Part shown: positions 50,638 through 61,976 of the stretch, piece by piece | Position numbering within the stretch: the stretch's first letter is position 1 | How the letters are laid out: every line of letters begins with the position of its first letter | NCBI GenBank assembly: GCA_028284745.1 | Contig: JANQRC010000035.1 | Span: 1 to 64,000, forward strand | Length of the DNA: 64,000 bases | Direction: 5' to 3' | From: Flavobacteriaceae bacterium | GTDB lineage: Bacteria > Bacteroidota > Bacteroidia > Flavobacteriales > Flavobacteriaceae | Notes under the pieces: generated by a model | Databases searched by the model: none | What the model saw: only the letters and a program-made list of their open reading frames with translations | Told to the model about the DNA's origin: nothing | Program-made: the position numbers and the translations under genes

Positions 50638-53067
50638 ATGAAAATCTCATACAACTGGCTCAAACAGTTCATAAAGACAGATTGGGATGCCGAAAGGACA
50701 GGCAACCTGTTGACCGACCTTGGCCTAGAGGTAGAAGGCATCGAAACTTTTGAATCCGTCAAAGGTGGTCTAAAAGGTGTGGTCGTTGGGCACGTCCTAG
50801 CTTGCGAGAAGCATCCAAATGCAGATAAACTGAAGCTTACCAAGGTAGCTGTTGGCCAAGACACACCTTTACAGATCGTATGTGGCGCTCCTAATGTTGC
50901 TAAGGGGCAAAAGGTGCCCGTAGCCACCATTGGTACTGTTTTGTATGATGAAGAGGGCAAAGAATGGAAGATCAGGAAAGGAAAGATACGTGGCGAGGAA
51001 TCCCATGGAATGATCTGTGCCGAAGACGAGTTGGGGCTTGGCAATGGTCATGATGGGATCATGGTGCTGGATGAAGACCTAAAGGCTGGCACTCCGTGTA
51101 GTGAAGTCTTCGATGTTGAGAACGACCATGTCTTCGAGATAGGGCTTACCCCTAACCGTGCGGATGCCATGAGTCATTTTGGGGTTGCAAGGGATCTACG
51201 TGCAGGATTGCGACAGCAAGATGTAAATCTAGAATTGATCACTCCATCAATTACCAACTTCAAGATAGACAACCGAACCTTGCGATTTGACATTGATGTC
51301 CAAGACAAAGAGCGATGCCCACGGTACTGTGGTGTCACCATATCTGGTGTGAAAGTCGCTGAATCTCCCAACTGGTTAAAAAATAGACTTAATGCCATTG
51401 GCCTGGCGCCGATCAACAACGTTGTAGATGCCACTAACTATGTGCTTCATGAATTGGGGCAACCATTGCACGCATTTGATGCCAATCAGATAGCTGGTAA
51501 CAAGTTGATCGTCAAAACATTGAAAGCAGGAACCAAGTTTACCACTTTAGACGAGGTTGAGCGCGAACTGCATGAAGAAGACCTGATGATCTGTGACGGT
51601 AAAGAAACGCCCATGTGTATCGCAGGGATCTTTGGCGGCATCAACTCTGGAGTTACTGAGAATACGCGAAACATTTTCCTAGAAAGCGCTTATTTTAACC
51701 CTATCTCGGTGCGAAAGACCGCCAAGCGGCATGGGCTCAATACAGATGCATCTTTCCGTTTCGAGCGCGGCATAGACATCAACAACACATTGTATGCACT
51801 TCAGCGTGCGGCAATCTTGATCCAAGAACTTGCTGGCGGAGAGATCACCAGTGATCCCGAAGATGTATATCCTGTTAAGAAAGGAGACTTTCAGGTGGTA
51901 TTGACGTTCGAAAAAGTGAATAGCTTGATAGGGCAAGAAATACCCAGAGAGACCATTAAAAGCATTCTGACCTCATTAGATATCAAGGTGAACAATGTTA
52001 CAGAATCTGGCATCGGGCTTACCATTCCATCGTATCGGGTAGACGTGCAACGCGAAGCCGATGTGATCGAGGAAATTCTTCGTGTCTATGGCTACAACAA
52101 CATAGATTTCACCCAGAAGCTCAATGCCTCCATGTCTAATGTTTCAAAATATGATGACCACCGTTTGCAGAATATCGTTGGCGATCAATTGGTAGCGCAA
52201 GGATTTTATGAGATGCTTGCCAACTCGCTGATAGCTCCTGCTTATGTTCGACACTCTGACCAACTTAAAGAAGAGGCCAACATCAACATCCTAAACCCTT
52301 TGAGCAATGAGCTTTCAGCAATGAGACAATCGATGTTGTTCACTGGTTTGGAAGCCATTAGGTACAACCTTAACAGAAAGCAACATACCTTGAGACTCTT
52401 TGAGTTTGGAAAGACCTACCATCAGTATGACGGTGGTCGTGAAGAGTTCAAGCATCTATCGTTAATTGTTACCGGAAAACGAAATCAGGAAAGCTGGAAA
52501 GTACCACAACAACCTAGTGGTTTCTTCTTTCTAAAAGGAAGCATCGATGCACTGTTGCAACGCCTTGGCATCGGTAAAGTAAAGACTGCACCTGTAAAAA
52601 ATGATGTGTTTTCAGAAGGATTGCAGCTTTCACTTGGTAAGATGGCCCTCGTTTCGTTTGGGGTGGTCAAAAAGAAGATCACGAAAGCATTTGACATAAA
52701 ACAAGAAGTACTGTATGCAGACTTCAACTGGGATAATATCCTAGAAGCCGCAACTTATGGAAAAGTGGGGTATCAAGAGATTCCAAAATTCCCGGAAGTT
52801 CGTCGCGACTTTGCGCTGCTATTAGATGAAAAAGTATCCTTCGAAGAAGTTCGTGCATTGGCATACCAAACAGAGAAGAAACTGCTGAGGGAAGTCTCGC
52901 TATTCGATGTGTATCAAGGCAAGAACCTTCCCGAGGGAAAGAAGTCATATGCGGTCAGCTTTGTCCTTCAAGACAACGACAAAACACTGACTGACAACCA
53001 GATAGATAAAGTAATGCAGAAATTGCGGCAAAAATATGAGAACAATTTAAGCGCTGAACTTCGCTAA
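50638..53067 (+). CDS. pheT: Phenylalanine-tRNA ligase beta subunit
   Basis: 809 residues. An N-terminal tRNA-binding (EMAP-like) domain (about 40-155: ACEKHPNADKLKLTKVAVG) is followed by B3/B4 (LTPNRADAMSHFGVARDL), the B5 domain, the pseudo-catalytic core (FRFERGIDINNT) and a C-terminal anticodon-binding FDX-ACB domain (FPEVRRDFALLLDEK, SLFDVYQGKNLPEGKKSYA). It forms the alpha2-beta2 enzyme with PheS, which is encoded elsewhere. Confidence 0.97.
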   Translation: MKISYNWLKQFIKTDWDAERTGNLLTDLGLEVEGIETFESVKGGLKGVVVGHVLACEKHPNADKLKLTKVAVGQDTPLQIVCGAPNVAKGQKVPVATIGTVLYDEEGKEWKIRKGKIRGEESHGMICAEDELGLGNGHDGIMVLDEDLKAGTPCSEVFDVENDHVFEIGLTPNRADAMSHFGVARDLRAGLRQQDVNLELITPSITNFKIDNRTLRFDIDVQDKERCPRYCGVTISGVKVAESPNWLKNRLNAIGLAPINNVVDATNYVLHELGQPLHAFDANQIAGNKLIVKTLKAGTKFTTLDEVERELHEEDLMICDGKETPMCIAGIFGGINSGVTENTRNIFLESAYFNPISVRKTAKRHGLNTDASFRFERGIDINNTLYALQRAAILIQELAGGEITSDPEDVYPVKKGDFQVVLTFEKVNSLIGQEIPRETIKSILTSLDIKVNNVTESGIGLTIPSYRVDVQREADVIEEILRVYGYNNIDFTQKLNASMSNVSKYDDHRLQNIVGDQLVAQGFYEMLANSLIAPAYVRHSDQLKEEANINILNPLSNELSAMRQSMLFTGLEAIRYNLNRKQHTLRLFEFGKTYHQYDGGREEFKHLSLIVTGKRNQESWKVPQQPSGFFFLKGSIDALLQRLGIGKVKTAPVKNDVFSEGLQLSLGKMALVSFGVVKKKITKAFDIKQEVLYADFNWDNILEAATYGKVGYQEIPKFPEVRRDFALLLDEKVSFEEVRALAYQTEKKLLREVSLFDVYQGKNLPEGKKSYAVSFVLQDNDKTLTDNQIDKVMQKLRQKYENNLSAELR

Positions 53068-53170
53068 AGACTTTTCTGAATTCCTATTTGTGAATACCTG
53101 AGCAAGAATTGCTTTCCTTTTTCTTTTTCCTTATTTTTAAAACAAAAGTCTACGTTCAAGAAAAAGAAAA

Positions 53171-53896
53171 ATGCTTCTGAAGCCCACAAACATCGAAGAA
53201 AGGCTACAACGCTTTCGTAGCAAGGCTTCACCTGAAGATCTTCTTCTGAGTGAAGTACGGTCCATCTTGCAAACGGTTGAACAAGACCATTCAAGAATCA
53301 AGGAAGAACTAGAGACTTCTTCCAAAAAGAATGAAAGCAATGCACTTGTATTTGACCTTCTTGACACTGATAAAATTTATCACATAGACCATATCAGTAC
53401 CATTTGCATCAACTATCGTCTTCGTTTTCTGGAGACAACGTATTTTAAGGGTGAGGTACCTCAAGAGGCTATCAATAAGATACGAGAATTAGAATCTAAA
53501 CACCAGACCACCCTGAATGGCTTCAAGGTCATCGCACCTTCGAAGTCATTCAGATTAGAAAACCCAGACGACCCTCTTTTGTTTGCACCTATCGGAAACG
53601 GTTACTACTACCTCGTTCACAAATGGGGCAACGACCTGCATCCGCTTCGGAGATGGTTGATGCTTCCATTTAAAAGTTTTGAAAACTTGATGATGCTCAT
53701 CATCCTAACAAGCTATTTGCTGACACTCATGGTACCTGTGGGCCTTTTCTCTAAGAATGAGAACAGTACCGTTGAGTTCTGGATGTTGTTCTTCTTCATA
53801 TTCAAGATGGTAGCATCGATTGTCCTATTTTATGGTTTCGCGCTAGGGAAGAATTTCAACACAGCGATCTGGAACAGTAGGTATCGTAAAACTTGA
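53171..53896 (+). CDS. Membrane protein of unknown function
   Basis: 241 residues. A mixed helical N-terminal domain (1-165; LVFDLLDTDKIYHIDHISTICINYRLRFL, split here by no break) is followed by two membrane helices at about 175-195 and 203-225. The N-terminal part is cytoplasmic by the positive-inside rule. I recognise no family. Confidence 0.6.
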   Translation: MLLKPTNIEERLQRFRSKASPEDLLLSEVRSILQTVEQDHSRIKEELETSSKKNESNALVFDLLDTDKIYHIDHISTICINYRLRFLETTYFKGEVPQEAINKIRELESKHQTTLNGFKVIAPSKSFRLENPDDPLLFAPIGNGYYYLVHKWGNDLHPLRRWLMLPFKSFENLMMLIILTSYLLTLMVPVGLFSKNENSTVEFWMLFFFIFKMVASIVLFYGFALGKNFNTAIWNSRYRKT

Positions 53897-53935
53897 TTGG
53901 CTCGTATTTGACCAGAGTGTGATAAATAGAAAAGG

Positions 53936-53967
53936 AAAGCTCCGAGCGTAGGTGACTCGGAGCTTTT
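53936..53967 (+). terminator. Rho-independent terminator
   Basis: AAAGCTCCGAG pairs with CTCGGAGCTTTT, 40 bases after the stop of the membrane protein gene. Confidence 0.75.
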
Positions 53968-54124
53968 CTATCAGTGTATGTTTTTAGATTTGGGGCTAAA
54001 CATGCACACTTATTTAACCAATAACCGATACAAACATAGCGTCGATTTGCTTTCGACACCAAATTAATGTTGTCTAGGTTTTTGCTTTTGTTATGAAATG
54101 ACAGAAAATTGTGGTCAGCTGCAG

Positions 54125-55762
<1,638 letters not shown>

Positions 55763-55901
55763 TTAGAAGTGCAAAATTAACAAAAATTATGTGTTGAGCG
55801 TACCTTGAACGGTCATAAAATAAAGGCCCTGCATTTCACTGTTCATGATTGCATAAAAAACTTTTAACAGCGCCTTAACAACAGGTTTTATGGGCTATGG
55901 C

Positions 55902-55909
55902 TAGATTTG
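55902..55909 (+). promoter_or_regulatory. -7 box TAGATTTG for the TlpA-like gene
   Basis: Exact TAnnTTTG match 38 bases before the ATG at 55948. Confidence 0.55.
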
Positions 55910-55947
55910 TTATAGTTGAATGAACTTAGTGCTGAAGAATTAGATAG

Positions 55948-57345
55948 ATGTTGACCGAACCGAAGCTGTTATACGCTACAACGTTACTTTTTTTTATTCT
56001 TGGATGTAAAGATACTACCACTGTAGACGCTAAGGGCACATACTTTGGTGGCCAGATCATTAATCCCAAGGACAGCCATGTGTACCTCTACAAGAAAGAT
56101 GTTCTGGTAGATTCGGTTGCGTTGGACAACGACAACAAGTTTCTGATCGAGCTAGAAAATGTCGAAGAAGGGCTCTACAACTTCAAGCATTCTCCCGAAT
56201 ACCAATATGTATATATCAAACCACAAGATAGCGTACTGATCAGGTTGAATACTATTGAATTCGACGAATCCCTTGTGTTTACAGGCAACGGTGCCGGGCT
56301 TAACAACTTCCTTATCGAGATGTACCTTATTCATGAAGATGAGGAATCATTGATGCGAAAGCTCTTCAAGAAACCTCACGACCTGTTTATAAGGTCGTTA
56401 GACTCACTGGTCACTATGAAGAAGGAGCAATTGGATGAGCTCCTGGAGGACAAGACGCTAACCGATGGCCAGCAAAAGATCGCCAAGGCGAGCCTAGAGT
56501 TTCCATACTACCAACATAAAGAGACCTATCCATATTTACACCGCAACCTTCACGGAAAGGATCATTTCGAACAGTTGCCAGCAAATTTCTACGCATATCG
56601 CGACAAGGTTGATTACAACGACGAGTTGCTTTCTCATTTCAGGCCTTACCTAAATTTCTTAATAACCAATATCAGTAATCGGTCGTACACGATTCATGCT
56701 GACATGAAGTACGAGAACTCATTAGAGTTTAATCTGAATAGGGTAAATCTCATCGACAGCATTATCGTAAACGAGCAGTTGAAAAACAATCTTTTACGCT
56801 ATTTTTCATACGATTTCTTACTTGGGAATCAGGATATTGAAGAAAATGAAGTGTATCTTAAAGAATACTTCAGCATTTCTACCAGCAACGAACACGACCG
56901 AGAGATAGACAAGCTATATCACAGTATTCGCGACCTGCAAACAGGAAAGCAACTACCAGATATAAAAGTGGCGACGCAGAGATCCAAATTCGCTGAAGTC
57001 CAGAATCTTCTTGGCAATAGGAAGACTCGTGTATATTACTTTTGGTCCATGGACCAGAAGAAACACTTAAAAAATGTTCTGAAGCACGTGTACAAGCTCC
57101 AAAAAAAATATCCTGATATTCAATTTGTAGGCATCAATGTCAACAAAGACCATAAGAAATGGATAGGCACTTGCGAAAAAATGGACCTTCCGTTTGATGG
57201 ACAATATCGTGCCGTAGATTTCGATAAAATGAGCAAGGAGCTCGTCTTGAATACGTTGAACAAAGCGATCATTGTTGACAAAGACAACAAGATAATCAAC
57301 GGTTTTGCCAACATCAATGACCTCGGCAACCTGGATAACATGTAG
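55948..57345 (+). CDS. TlpA-like lipoprotein with missing Cys pair
   Basis: 465 residues. A lipobox ends at GC (FFILGC, Cys20). An N-terminal DUF4369-like sheet (about 25-115) is followed by a long helical linker and, from about 340, a thioredoxin-like fold (RVYYFWSMDQKKHLKNV, IQFVGINVNKDHKKW, NKAIIVDKDNKIIN). Where relatives have WCGPC the chain reads SMDQK, so it has no redox centre. It is probably a binding or scaffold protein in the periplasm. Its partner is not visible. Confidence 0.75.
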   Translation: MLTEPKLLYATTLLFFILGCKDTTTVDAKGTYFGGQIINPKDSHVYLYKKDVLVDSVALDNDNKFLIELENVEEGLYNFKHSPEYQYVYIKPQDSVLIRLNTIEFDESLVFTGNGAGLNNFLIEMYLIHEDEESLMRKLFKKPHDLFIRSLDSLVTMKKEQLDELLEDKTLTDGQQKIAKASLEFPYYQHKETYPYLHRNLHGKDHFEQLPANFYAYRDKVDYNDELLSHFRPYLNFLITNISNRSYTIHADMKYENSLEFNLNRVNLIDSIIVNEQLKNNLLRYFSYDFLLGNQDIEENEVYLKEYFSISTSNEHDREIDKLYHSIRDLQTGKQLPDIKVATQRSKFAEVQNLLGNRKTRVYYFWSMDQKKHLKNVLKHVYKLQKKYPDIQFVGINVNKDHKKWIGTCEKMDLPFDGQYRAVDFDKMSKELVLNTLNKAIIVDKDNKIINGFANINDLGNLDNM

Positions 57346-57349
57346 GCAT

Positions 57350-57373
57350 AAAAGATCCCGCACAAAGCGGGAT
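57350..57373 (-). terminator. Rho-independent terminator for the transaldolase-like gene
   Basis: ATCCCGC pairs with GCGGGAT. On the minus strand it is followed by a T-run, 24 bases past the gene's stop codon. Confidence 0.65.
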
Positions 57374-57396
57374 GTATGATCGATCGATAACCCGGT

Positions 57397-58053
57397 CTAT
57401 TGATTCCCCTTTCTGTAGTCGGCAAGAAACTTGTCCAGACCAATGTCTGTCAGTGGGTGCTTCAACAGTCCCGTGATCGAGGATAATGGCCCAGTCATCA
57501 CATCGGCACCTATATGAGCACATTCTATCACATGCATCGTATGGCGTACCGAAGCAGCTAGTATCTGTGTTTCAAACCCATAATTGTCATAGATCTCACG
57601 TATATCAGCTATTAGTTCTAGACCATCTGAAGAGATATCATCCAAGCGACCAATAAAGGGAGACATATACGTTGCCCCAGCTTTTGCGGCAAGCAATGCC
57701 TGGCCTGAAGAGAACACCAATGTGCAGTTTGTCTTGATGCCATGATCGCTAAAATACTTAATGGCCTTCACTCCTTCTTTGATCATAGGCACTTTTACAA
57801 CGATCTGGGGGTGCAGGTCTGCAAGTGCTTCGCCCTCTTTGACGATACCATCAAAGTCGGTAGCGATTACCTCAGCCGAAACATCTCCGTCTACAATGTT
57901 ACAGATGTCTACATAATGCTTCAAAATATTGTTTTGCCCAGTAATGCCTTCTTTGGCCATCAGTGAAGGATTGGTAGTGACCCCATCAAGGACGCCCAGT
58001 TCTTGGGCTTCACGAATTTGGTCTAGGTTGGCAGTGTCAATGAAAAATTTCAT
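57397..58053 (-). CDS. Transaldolase / fructose-6-phosphate aldolase family
   Basis: 218 residues, the short form. It starts [20 protein letters not shown] and has [24 protein letters not shown] with the Schiff-base Lys in VKVP, and [29 protein letters not shown]. It moves dihydroxyacetone units or cleaves fructose-6-phosphate. The short length fits both FSA-like enzymes and class 3 transaldolases, so the reaction is not fixed. Confidence 0.9.
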   Translation of the reverse strand: MKFFIDTANLDQIREAQELGVLDGVTTNPSLMAKEGITGQNNILKHYVDICNIVDGDVSAEVIATDFDGIVKEGEALADLHPQIVVKVPMIKEGVKAIKYFSDHGIKTNCTLVFSSGQALLAAKAGATYMSPFIGRLDDISSDGLELIADIREIYDNYGFETQILAASVRHTMHVIECAHIGADVMTGPLSSITGLLKHPLTDIGLDKFLADYRKGNQ

Positions 58054-58151
58054 CTAGAATCGTTTTATGATGTTGTATCGCAAAACTACGATTAAAATCA
58101 GCATGAATGCGGGGAAGTTTTTAACGAAGATCGTTAACAACAGGGTACAAA

Positions 58152-58250
58152 AAATGGCAAGCTACCTACATCGCACCGCTACGACCGAATACCCTTGCTG
58201 CGTTCCCGCCCTGGGGGATTCAACGGGAGCTGGTCGTGTAGGACTTGCCA
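58152..58250 (-). ncRNA. ffs: Signal recognition particle RNA, small bacterial type
   Basis: On the minus strand the RNA begins GGCAAGTCCTACA and ends TGTAGGTAGCTTGCC, which pair to close one long hairpin of about 95 bases. The apical domain has GCG-GGAA-CGC, the conserved GGAA tetraloop, followed by the AGCA side of the symmetric loop facing CAGG. A T-run follows the 3' arm (TTTTTTG), consistent with termination. It binds Ffh for co-translational targeting. Confidence 0.93.
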
Positions 58251-58340
58251 CCGCAAAGATACAACCCTTTTTATCGTTGGCAAACCCTTTTTGTGTCTTA
58301 ATTTTTTCGATACCTTCGCTCTCTAATTGAATCATTGAAA

Positions 58341-59393
58341 ATGAAGATCATACGTTTTAGCGGCAGCATCCTACTCATCGCTTTGCTTTCTGCTTGCAAC
58401 GGGAGAATGACCGTGCAACGCAGTGGCCTTTTCATCGAAGTTTCAGAAAAAAAGCAACTGTACACCCTAGACGAATCCATCGATGTTCAATTAAAAAATC
58501 CGAAAGGCCTTGTGTTGACTAAGGTGAATCTCTTCTTTGAGAAACAGCCAATAATAGCCTCTCAAGACAATAGCGTGACCATTTCGCTTGCTGACAAAAA
58601 AGTAGGGAGGCAAAACCTGATAGCGGCCGTTGTCGTTGGAGAAGACACGCTACGCGTTACCAAGCGCATTACACTGGTCGGCCCCAATACCCCGAAATTA
58701 TATACCTACAAAGTACTAAATGAGTATCCACACGATCGCGACGCATACACCCAGGGGTTGGAATTTCACCATGGCACACTCTATGAGAGCACGGGCCAAT
58801 ACGGCGAATCTTCGCTGCGGAAATTGAACTATCTCGAAGGTACCGTAGAGACCAATGTCCCACTCTCTAAAAATATCTTTGGTGAAGGGTTGACCATCCT
58901 GAACAACAAACTCTACCAACTTACCTGGAAGGCCAATACAGGCTTTATCTACAACTTGGAAACACTAGAGCGTGAAGGTTCTTTTGCCTATGGGAACAGC
59001 AGACAAGGTTGGGGATTGTGCAACGACGGGCAAAAGCTCTACAAATCGGATGGTACCGAGAAGATCTGGACATTGGACCCCGAAACACTGGTAGAAGAAG
59101 ATTTCATCCAGGTATATACCAACAAGAAGAAAATCCCAAGTCTGAACGAGTTGGAGTGGGTCGACGGTAAGATCTATGCGAACATCTATCAACAGAATGG
59201 CGTGGCCATTATCAACCCGGCCAGCGGCGTCGTAGAAGGTGTGATCGACTTCAGCCCGTTGAAAAAGGAAGTCGCACAGCACGACGAACTAGATGTGCTC
59301 AACGGCATTGCTTTCAACAAGGATACGGGAACACTCTTTGTTACAGGCAAGAACTGGGACAAGCTCTTCGAAGTAGAAGTCATGGAAAAGTAA
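58341..59393 (+). CDS. Glutaminyl-peptide cyclotransferase-like lipoprotein
   Basis: 350 residues from the ATG at 58341; an in-frame TTG lies two codons upstream. The lipobox is LLSAC. A short Ig-like N-domain precedes the five-bladed propeller of the plant/bacterial glutamine cyclotransferase family, with the catalytic and binding strings YPHDRDAYTQGLEF, YESTGQYGESSLR, FGEGLT, LYQLTWK, GWGLCNDG and LNGIAFN. It makes N-terminal pyroglutamate on exported proteins. The stop overlaps the next start (TAATG). Confidence 0.9.
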   Translation: MKIIRFSGSILLIALLSACNGRMTVQRSGLFIEVSEKKQLYTLDESIDVQLKNPKGLVLTKVNLFFEKQPIIASQDNSVTISLADKKVGRQNLIAAVVVGEDTLRVTKRITLVGPNTPKLYTYKVLNEYPHDRDAYTQGLEFHHGTLYESTGQYGESSLRKLNYLEGTVETNVPLSKNIFGEGLTILNNKLYQLTWKANTGFIYNLETLEREGSFAYGNSRQGWGLCNDGQKLYKSDGTEKIWTLDPETLVEEDFIQVYTNKKKIPSLNELEWVDGKIYANIYQQNGVAIINPASGVVEGVIDFSPLKKEVAQHDELDVLNGIAFNKDTGTLFVTGKNWDKLFEVEVMEK

Positions 59394-59779
59394 TGGCAAA
59401 ACAATTCACCACTGAAGTGATCGTCACCCAACAAGACCTAGACGAGTTACAGCATGTTAACAACGTACGGTATTTGCAATGGGTACAAGATGTTGCCAAA
59501 GCGCATTGGGAAGGTCTTGCGCCATCGGGTATGCAGGACCATTACGTATGGGTCGTTGTGAACCATTTCATTGAATACAAGGGCGAGGCCAAAGATGGCG
59601 ACCAATTGAAGATCAACACCTATATAGAAGAATCCAAAGGCGTTACCTCTGTTCGTATTGTAGAGATCCATAAAGGTGAAAAGTTGATCACCAAGGCCAA
59701 GACCACATGGTGTCTGTTGGATGTTGGAACTAGAAAGCCTACACGCATTCCTGAAACTATTGCGCAACTCTTCGAGTAA
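59393..59779 (+). CDS. Acyl-CoA thioesterase (4HBT family)
   Basis: 128 residues with the hotdog fold signature: VTQQDLDELQHVNNVRYLQWVQDVAKAHWE (the helix with the catalytic Asp-type site is broken here by HVNNVRY), then INTYIEESKGVTSVRIVEI. It hydrolyses acyl-CoA thioesters; chain length is unknown. It is translationally coupled to the cyclotransferase gene by TAATG. Confidence 0.85.
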   Translation: MAKQFTTEVIVTQQDLDELQHVNNVRYLQWVQDVAKAHWEGLAPSGMQDHYVWVVVNHFIEYKGEAKDGDQLKINTYIEESKGVTSVRIVEIHKGEKLITKAKTTWCLLDVGTRKPTRIPETIAQLFE

Positions 59780-59839
59780 GATGGCATCATCACAGTAAGC
59801 CGCCATGGATTCAAATCATAGTTCTTTGGATGAGACGAT

Positions 59840-59867
59840 GAGATTTCTCACCACGTTCGATAATGAC
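59840..59867 (-). repeat. Dispersed repeat copy (GAAATGAC/GAGAAATC type)
   Basis: GAGATTTCTCACC then ACGTTCGATAATGAC, related to the copies at 36628 and 63340. It sits in the 179-base gap between the thioesterase and beta-helix lipoprotein genes. Confidence 0.45.
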
Positions 59868-59958
59868 AATAAACATCAAAAATTACAAAGTTTCGACCAT
59901 TAGTTAAACAATAAACCATCTGCTGAAAAGTTTTACATTTACACAAACAAATCGTCGC

Positions 59959-61518
59959 ATGAAGAATCTTTGCCTCTCGTTCCTCTTATTGTTGTTGATC
60001 ATAGGGCTTGGCAGTTGCCGTAACGACTTCGAATTCACTCCCTCGGCACAAGGCATCGAATTCTCCAGAGATACCATCTATCTGGATACCGTATTCACCA
60101 ATATCGGGTCCAGTACCTACAACCTAAAAGTATACAACCGCAGTGACGAGGACATTAGCATTCCCACTGTGCGGCTGGCGGAAGGTGAGGCTTCTAACTA
60201 TCGCCTCAATGTAGACGGGCGGGCAGGAAAATCGTTCGAAAATGTCGAGATCTTTGCCAAAGACAGTATTTTCATCTTTGTAGAGACCACGCTAGATATT
60301 CAAGAATTGGCTTCAAATGCCTTAGAATTTCTATATACCGACCAGATCGTCTTTGAAGGCAGCGATAATCAAGAGCAAGTAGAATTGGTAACACTCGTCA
60401 AAGATGCTGTATTCTTGTTTCCGCAGACCAATGACGAAGGAATCACTGAAAGTCTTCTATTAGGTGAAGACGAAGAAGGCAACGAGATCCGTATTGAAGG
60501 GTTCTTCTTAGAAGATGACGAACTGAACTTCACCAACGAAAAACCCTATGTGATCTACGGCTATGCTGCAGTACCTAGCGATAGGACCCTAACGATAGAT
60601 GCTGGCGCGCGCATACACTTTCACCGCGATTCTGGGATCTTAGTGGCCAACAATGGCACCTTGTTGGTCAACGGTGCACTGAGCAACGATCCAGAATTAC
60701 AAGAGAACGAAGTGATCTTTGAAAGCGACCGATTAGAGCCTGCTTTTGACGACGTACCCGGACAATGGGGTGCTATTTGGCTTACGGCAGGCAGTACAGG
60801 ACATCGGATCGACCATGCTACCATCAAAAATGGCACAGTAGGCATCCTTATGGATAGCAATGACGGCACTGCCGACCCAACGCTCACCATACAGAACAGC
60901 ACTTTTCTGAACCATGCTGCGGTTGGTTTGTTGGGAAGAACAGCGACCATCGATGCTTCTAATTCAGTCTTTGGCAATGCAGGGCAGTCTTCGGTCTACT
61001 GTAACATTGGTGGGCGCTATAACTTTACCCATTGTACCATTGCCAATTACTGGCAGAATAGTTTTAGAAGTGTCCCTGCCCTGTTGATCGACAACTATGT
61101 GGAAGTCAGCGAGACGGAAGTCTTTGCGCAAGACCTAGAGGCGGCCAATTTCAACAACTGCATCATCTTTGGTAGCAACAATCTAGAATTCTTTGTAGAC
61201 CGTGTGGATGCTGCTGCTTTCAATTTTCAGCTGAACAATTGTCTGGTACGTCTGCAAGATACCAACGGAACATTAAGTAGTAATCCATTATTCAATTTTG
61301 ACGATGCTGAGCGCTACAACAACATACTATTCAACCAAGAGCCCGACTTTTTCAATACCGACCAGCAGCTGTTTACTATTGGAGAAGCTTCCGCTGCCAA
61401 CGGCACCGCCGACCCTGCTTTTTCTGCCCTCTTCCCTATTGACTTGCTCGGCATAGATCGTTCTACGACCGCTCCTGACATGGGCGCTTACGAGAGTATG
61501 GTATTCCCTGAGGAATAA
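59959..61518 (+). CDS. Lipoprotein with parallel beta-helix (choice-of-anchor style)
   Basis: 519 residues. Lipobox GLGSC (Cys20). An N-terminal beta domain (residues 30-150; FSRDTIYLDTVFTNIGSSTYNLKVYNRS) is followed by a right-handed parallel beta-helix with rung repeats (HATIKNGTVGILMDS, TIQNSTFLNHAAVGLLG, NFNNCIIFGSN). The chain ends PDMGAYE, a common closing motif of such proteins. It probably binds or processes surface polysaccharide, but no catalytic residues are recognised. Confidence 0.78.
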   Translation: MKNLCLSFLLLLLIIGLGSCRNDFEFTPSAQGIEFSRDTIYLDTVFTNIGSSTYNLKVYNRSDEDISIPTVRLAEGEASNYRLNVDGRAGKSFENVEIFAKDSIFIFVETTLDIQELASNALEFLYTDQIVFEGSDNQEQVELVTLVKDAVFLFPQTNDEGITESLLLGEDEEGNEIRIEGFFLEDDELNFTNEKPYVIYGYAAVPSDRTLTIDAGARIHFHRDSGILVANNGTLLVNGALSNDPELQENEVIFESDRLEPAFDDVPGQWGAIWLTAGSTGHRIDHATIKNGTVGILMDSNDGTADPTLTIQNSTFLNHAAVGLLGRTATIDASNSVFGNAGQSSVYCNIGGRYNFTHCTIANYWQNSFRSVPALLIDNYVEVSETEVFAQDLEAANFNNCIIFGSNNLEFFVDRVDAAAFNFQLNNCLVRLQDTNGTLSSNPLFNFDDAERYNNILFNQEPDFFNTDQQLFTIGEASAANGTADPAFSALFPIDLLGIDRSTTAPDMGAYESMVFPEE

Positions 61519-61720
61519 ACTATCAAAATCGTTCATAACTTCTTACGACTCTTTTGTCGCCGCTATTGACTTCGAAAGAAATTTCAGGTAACTTTCGCTT
61601 ACCAGCGTTAAACATGGGTTAAAACTCACTTTAGCCAATCGCTAGGAAATAGTATGCATTCTGTGAAAACATTGATTGCAATTTGAATAAAAGAAATAAC
61701 GAAAAAGACAATGATCAATT

Positions 61721-61858
61721 ATGGCTAGAACTCCAAGATGGAAAAGTAAAGGCCTTAAGCATGGGGTTTGGGAAATAGAATTTTCGTCCTGGAAGTATTT
61801 TCACGATTATATTAGACAAGAAATGGTATTAACATCGCCCAACTACGGCTATAAGTAA
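61721..61858 (+). pseudogene. 45-codon fragment, possibly the start of an FRG-domain protein
   Basis: A short frame reads ARTPRWKSKGLKHGVWEIEF then SSWKYFHDYIRQEM and ends soon after. FSSWKYFHDYI resembles the first helix of FRG-domain proteins (usually SWxxFxxYI, followed by the FRGQ motif), but the FRGQ part is missing. It lies in a 458-base gap (61519-61976) that holds nothing else convincing. Confidence 0.35.
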
Positions 61859-61976
61859 TCACCACTACTCGCCTACTTCTGAAAACCTGCGAGAATTTTC
61901 AGTTTCGTGTGTAGTTGCCAAGTTAAGTGCTAGCCGCTAACCCGTGCAACCAATCACACAAGACCGTAAGCGAACA

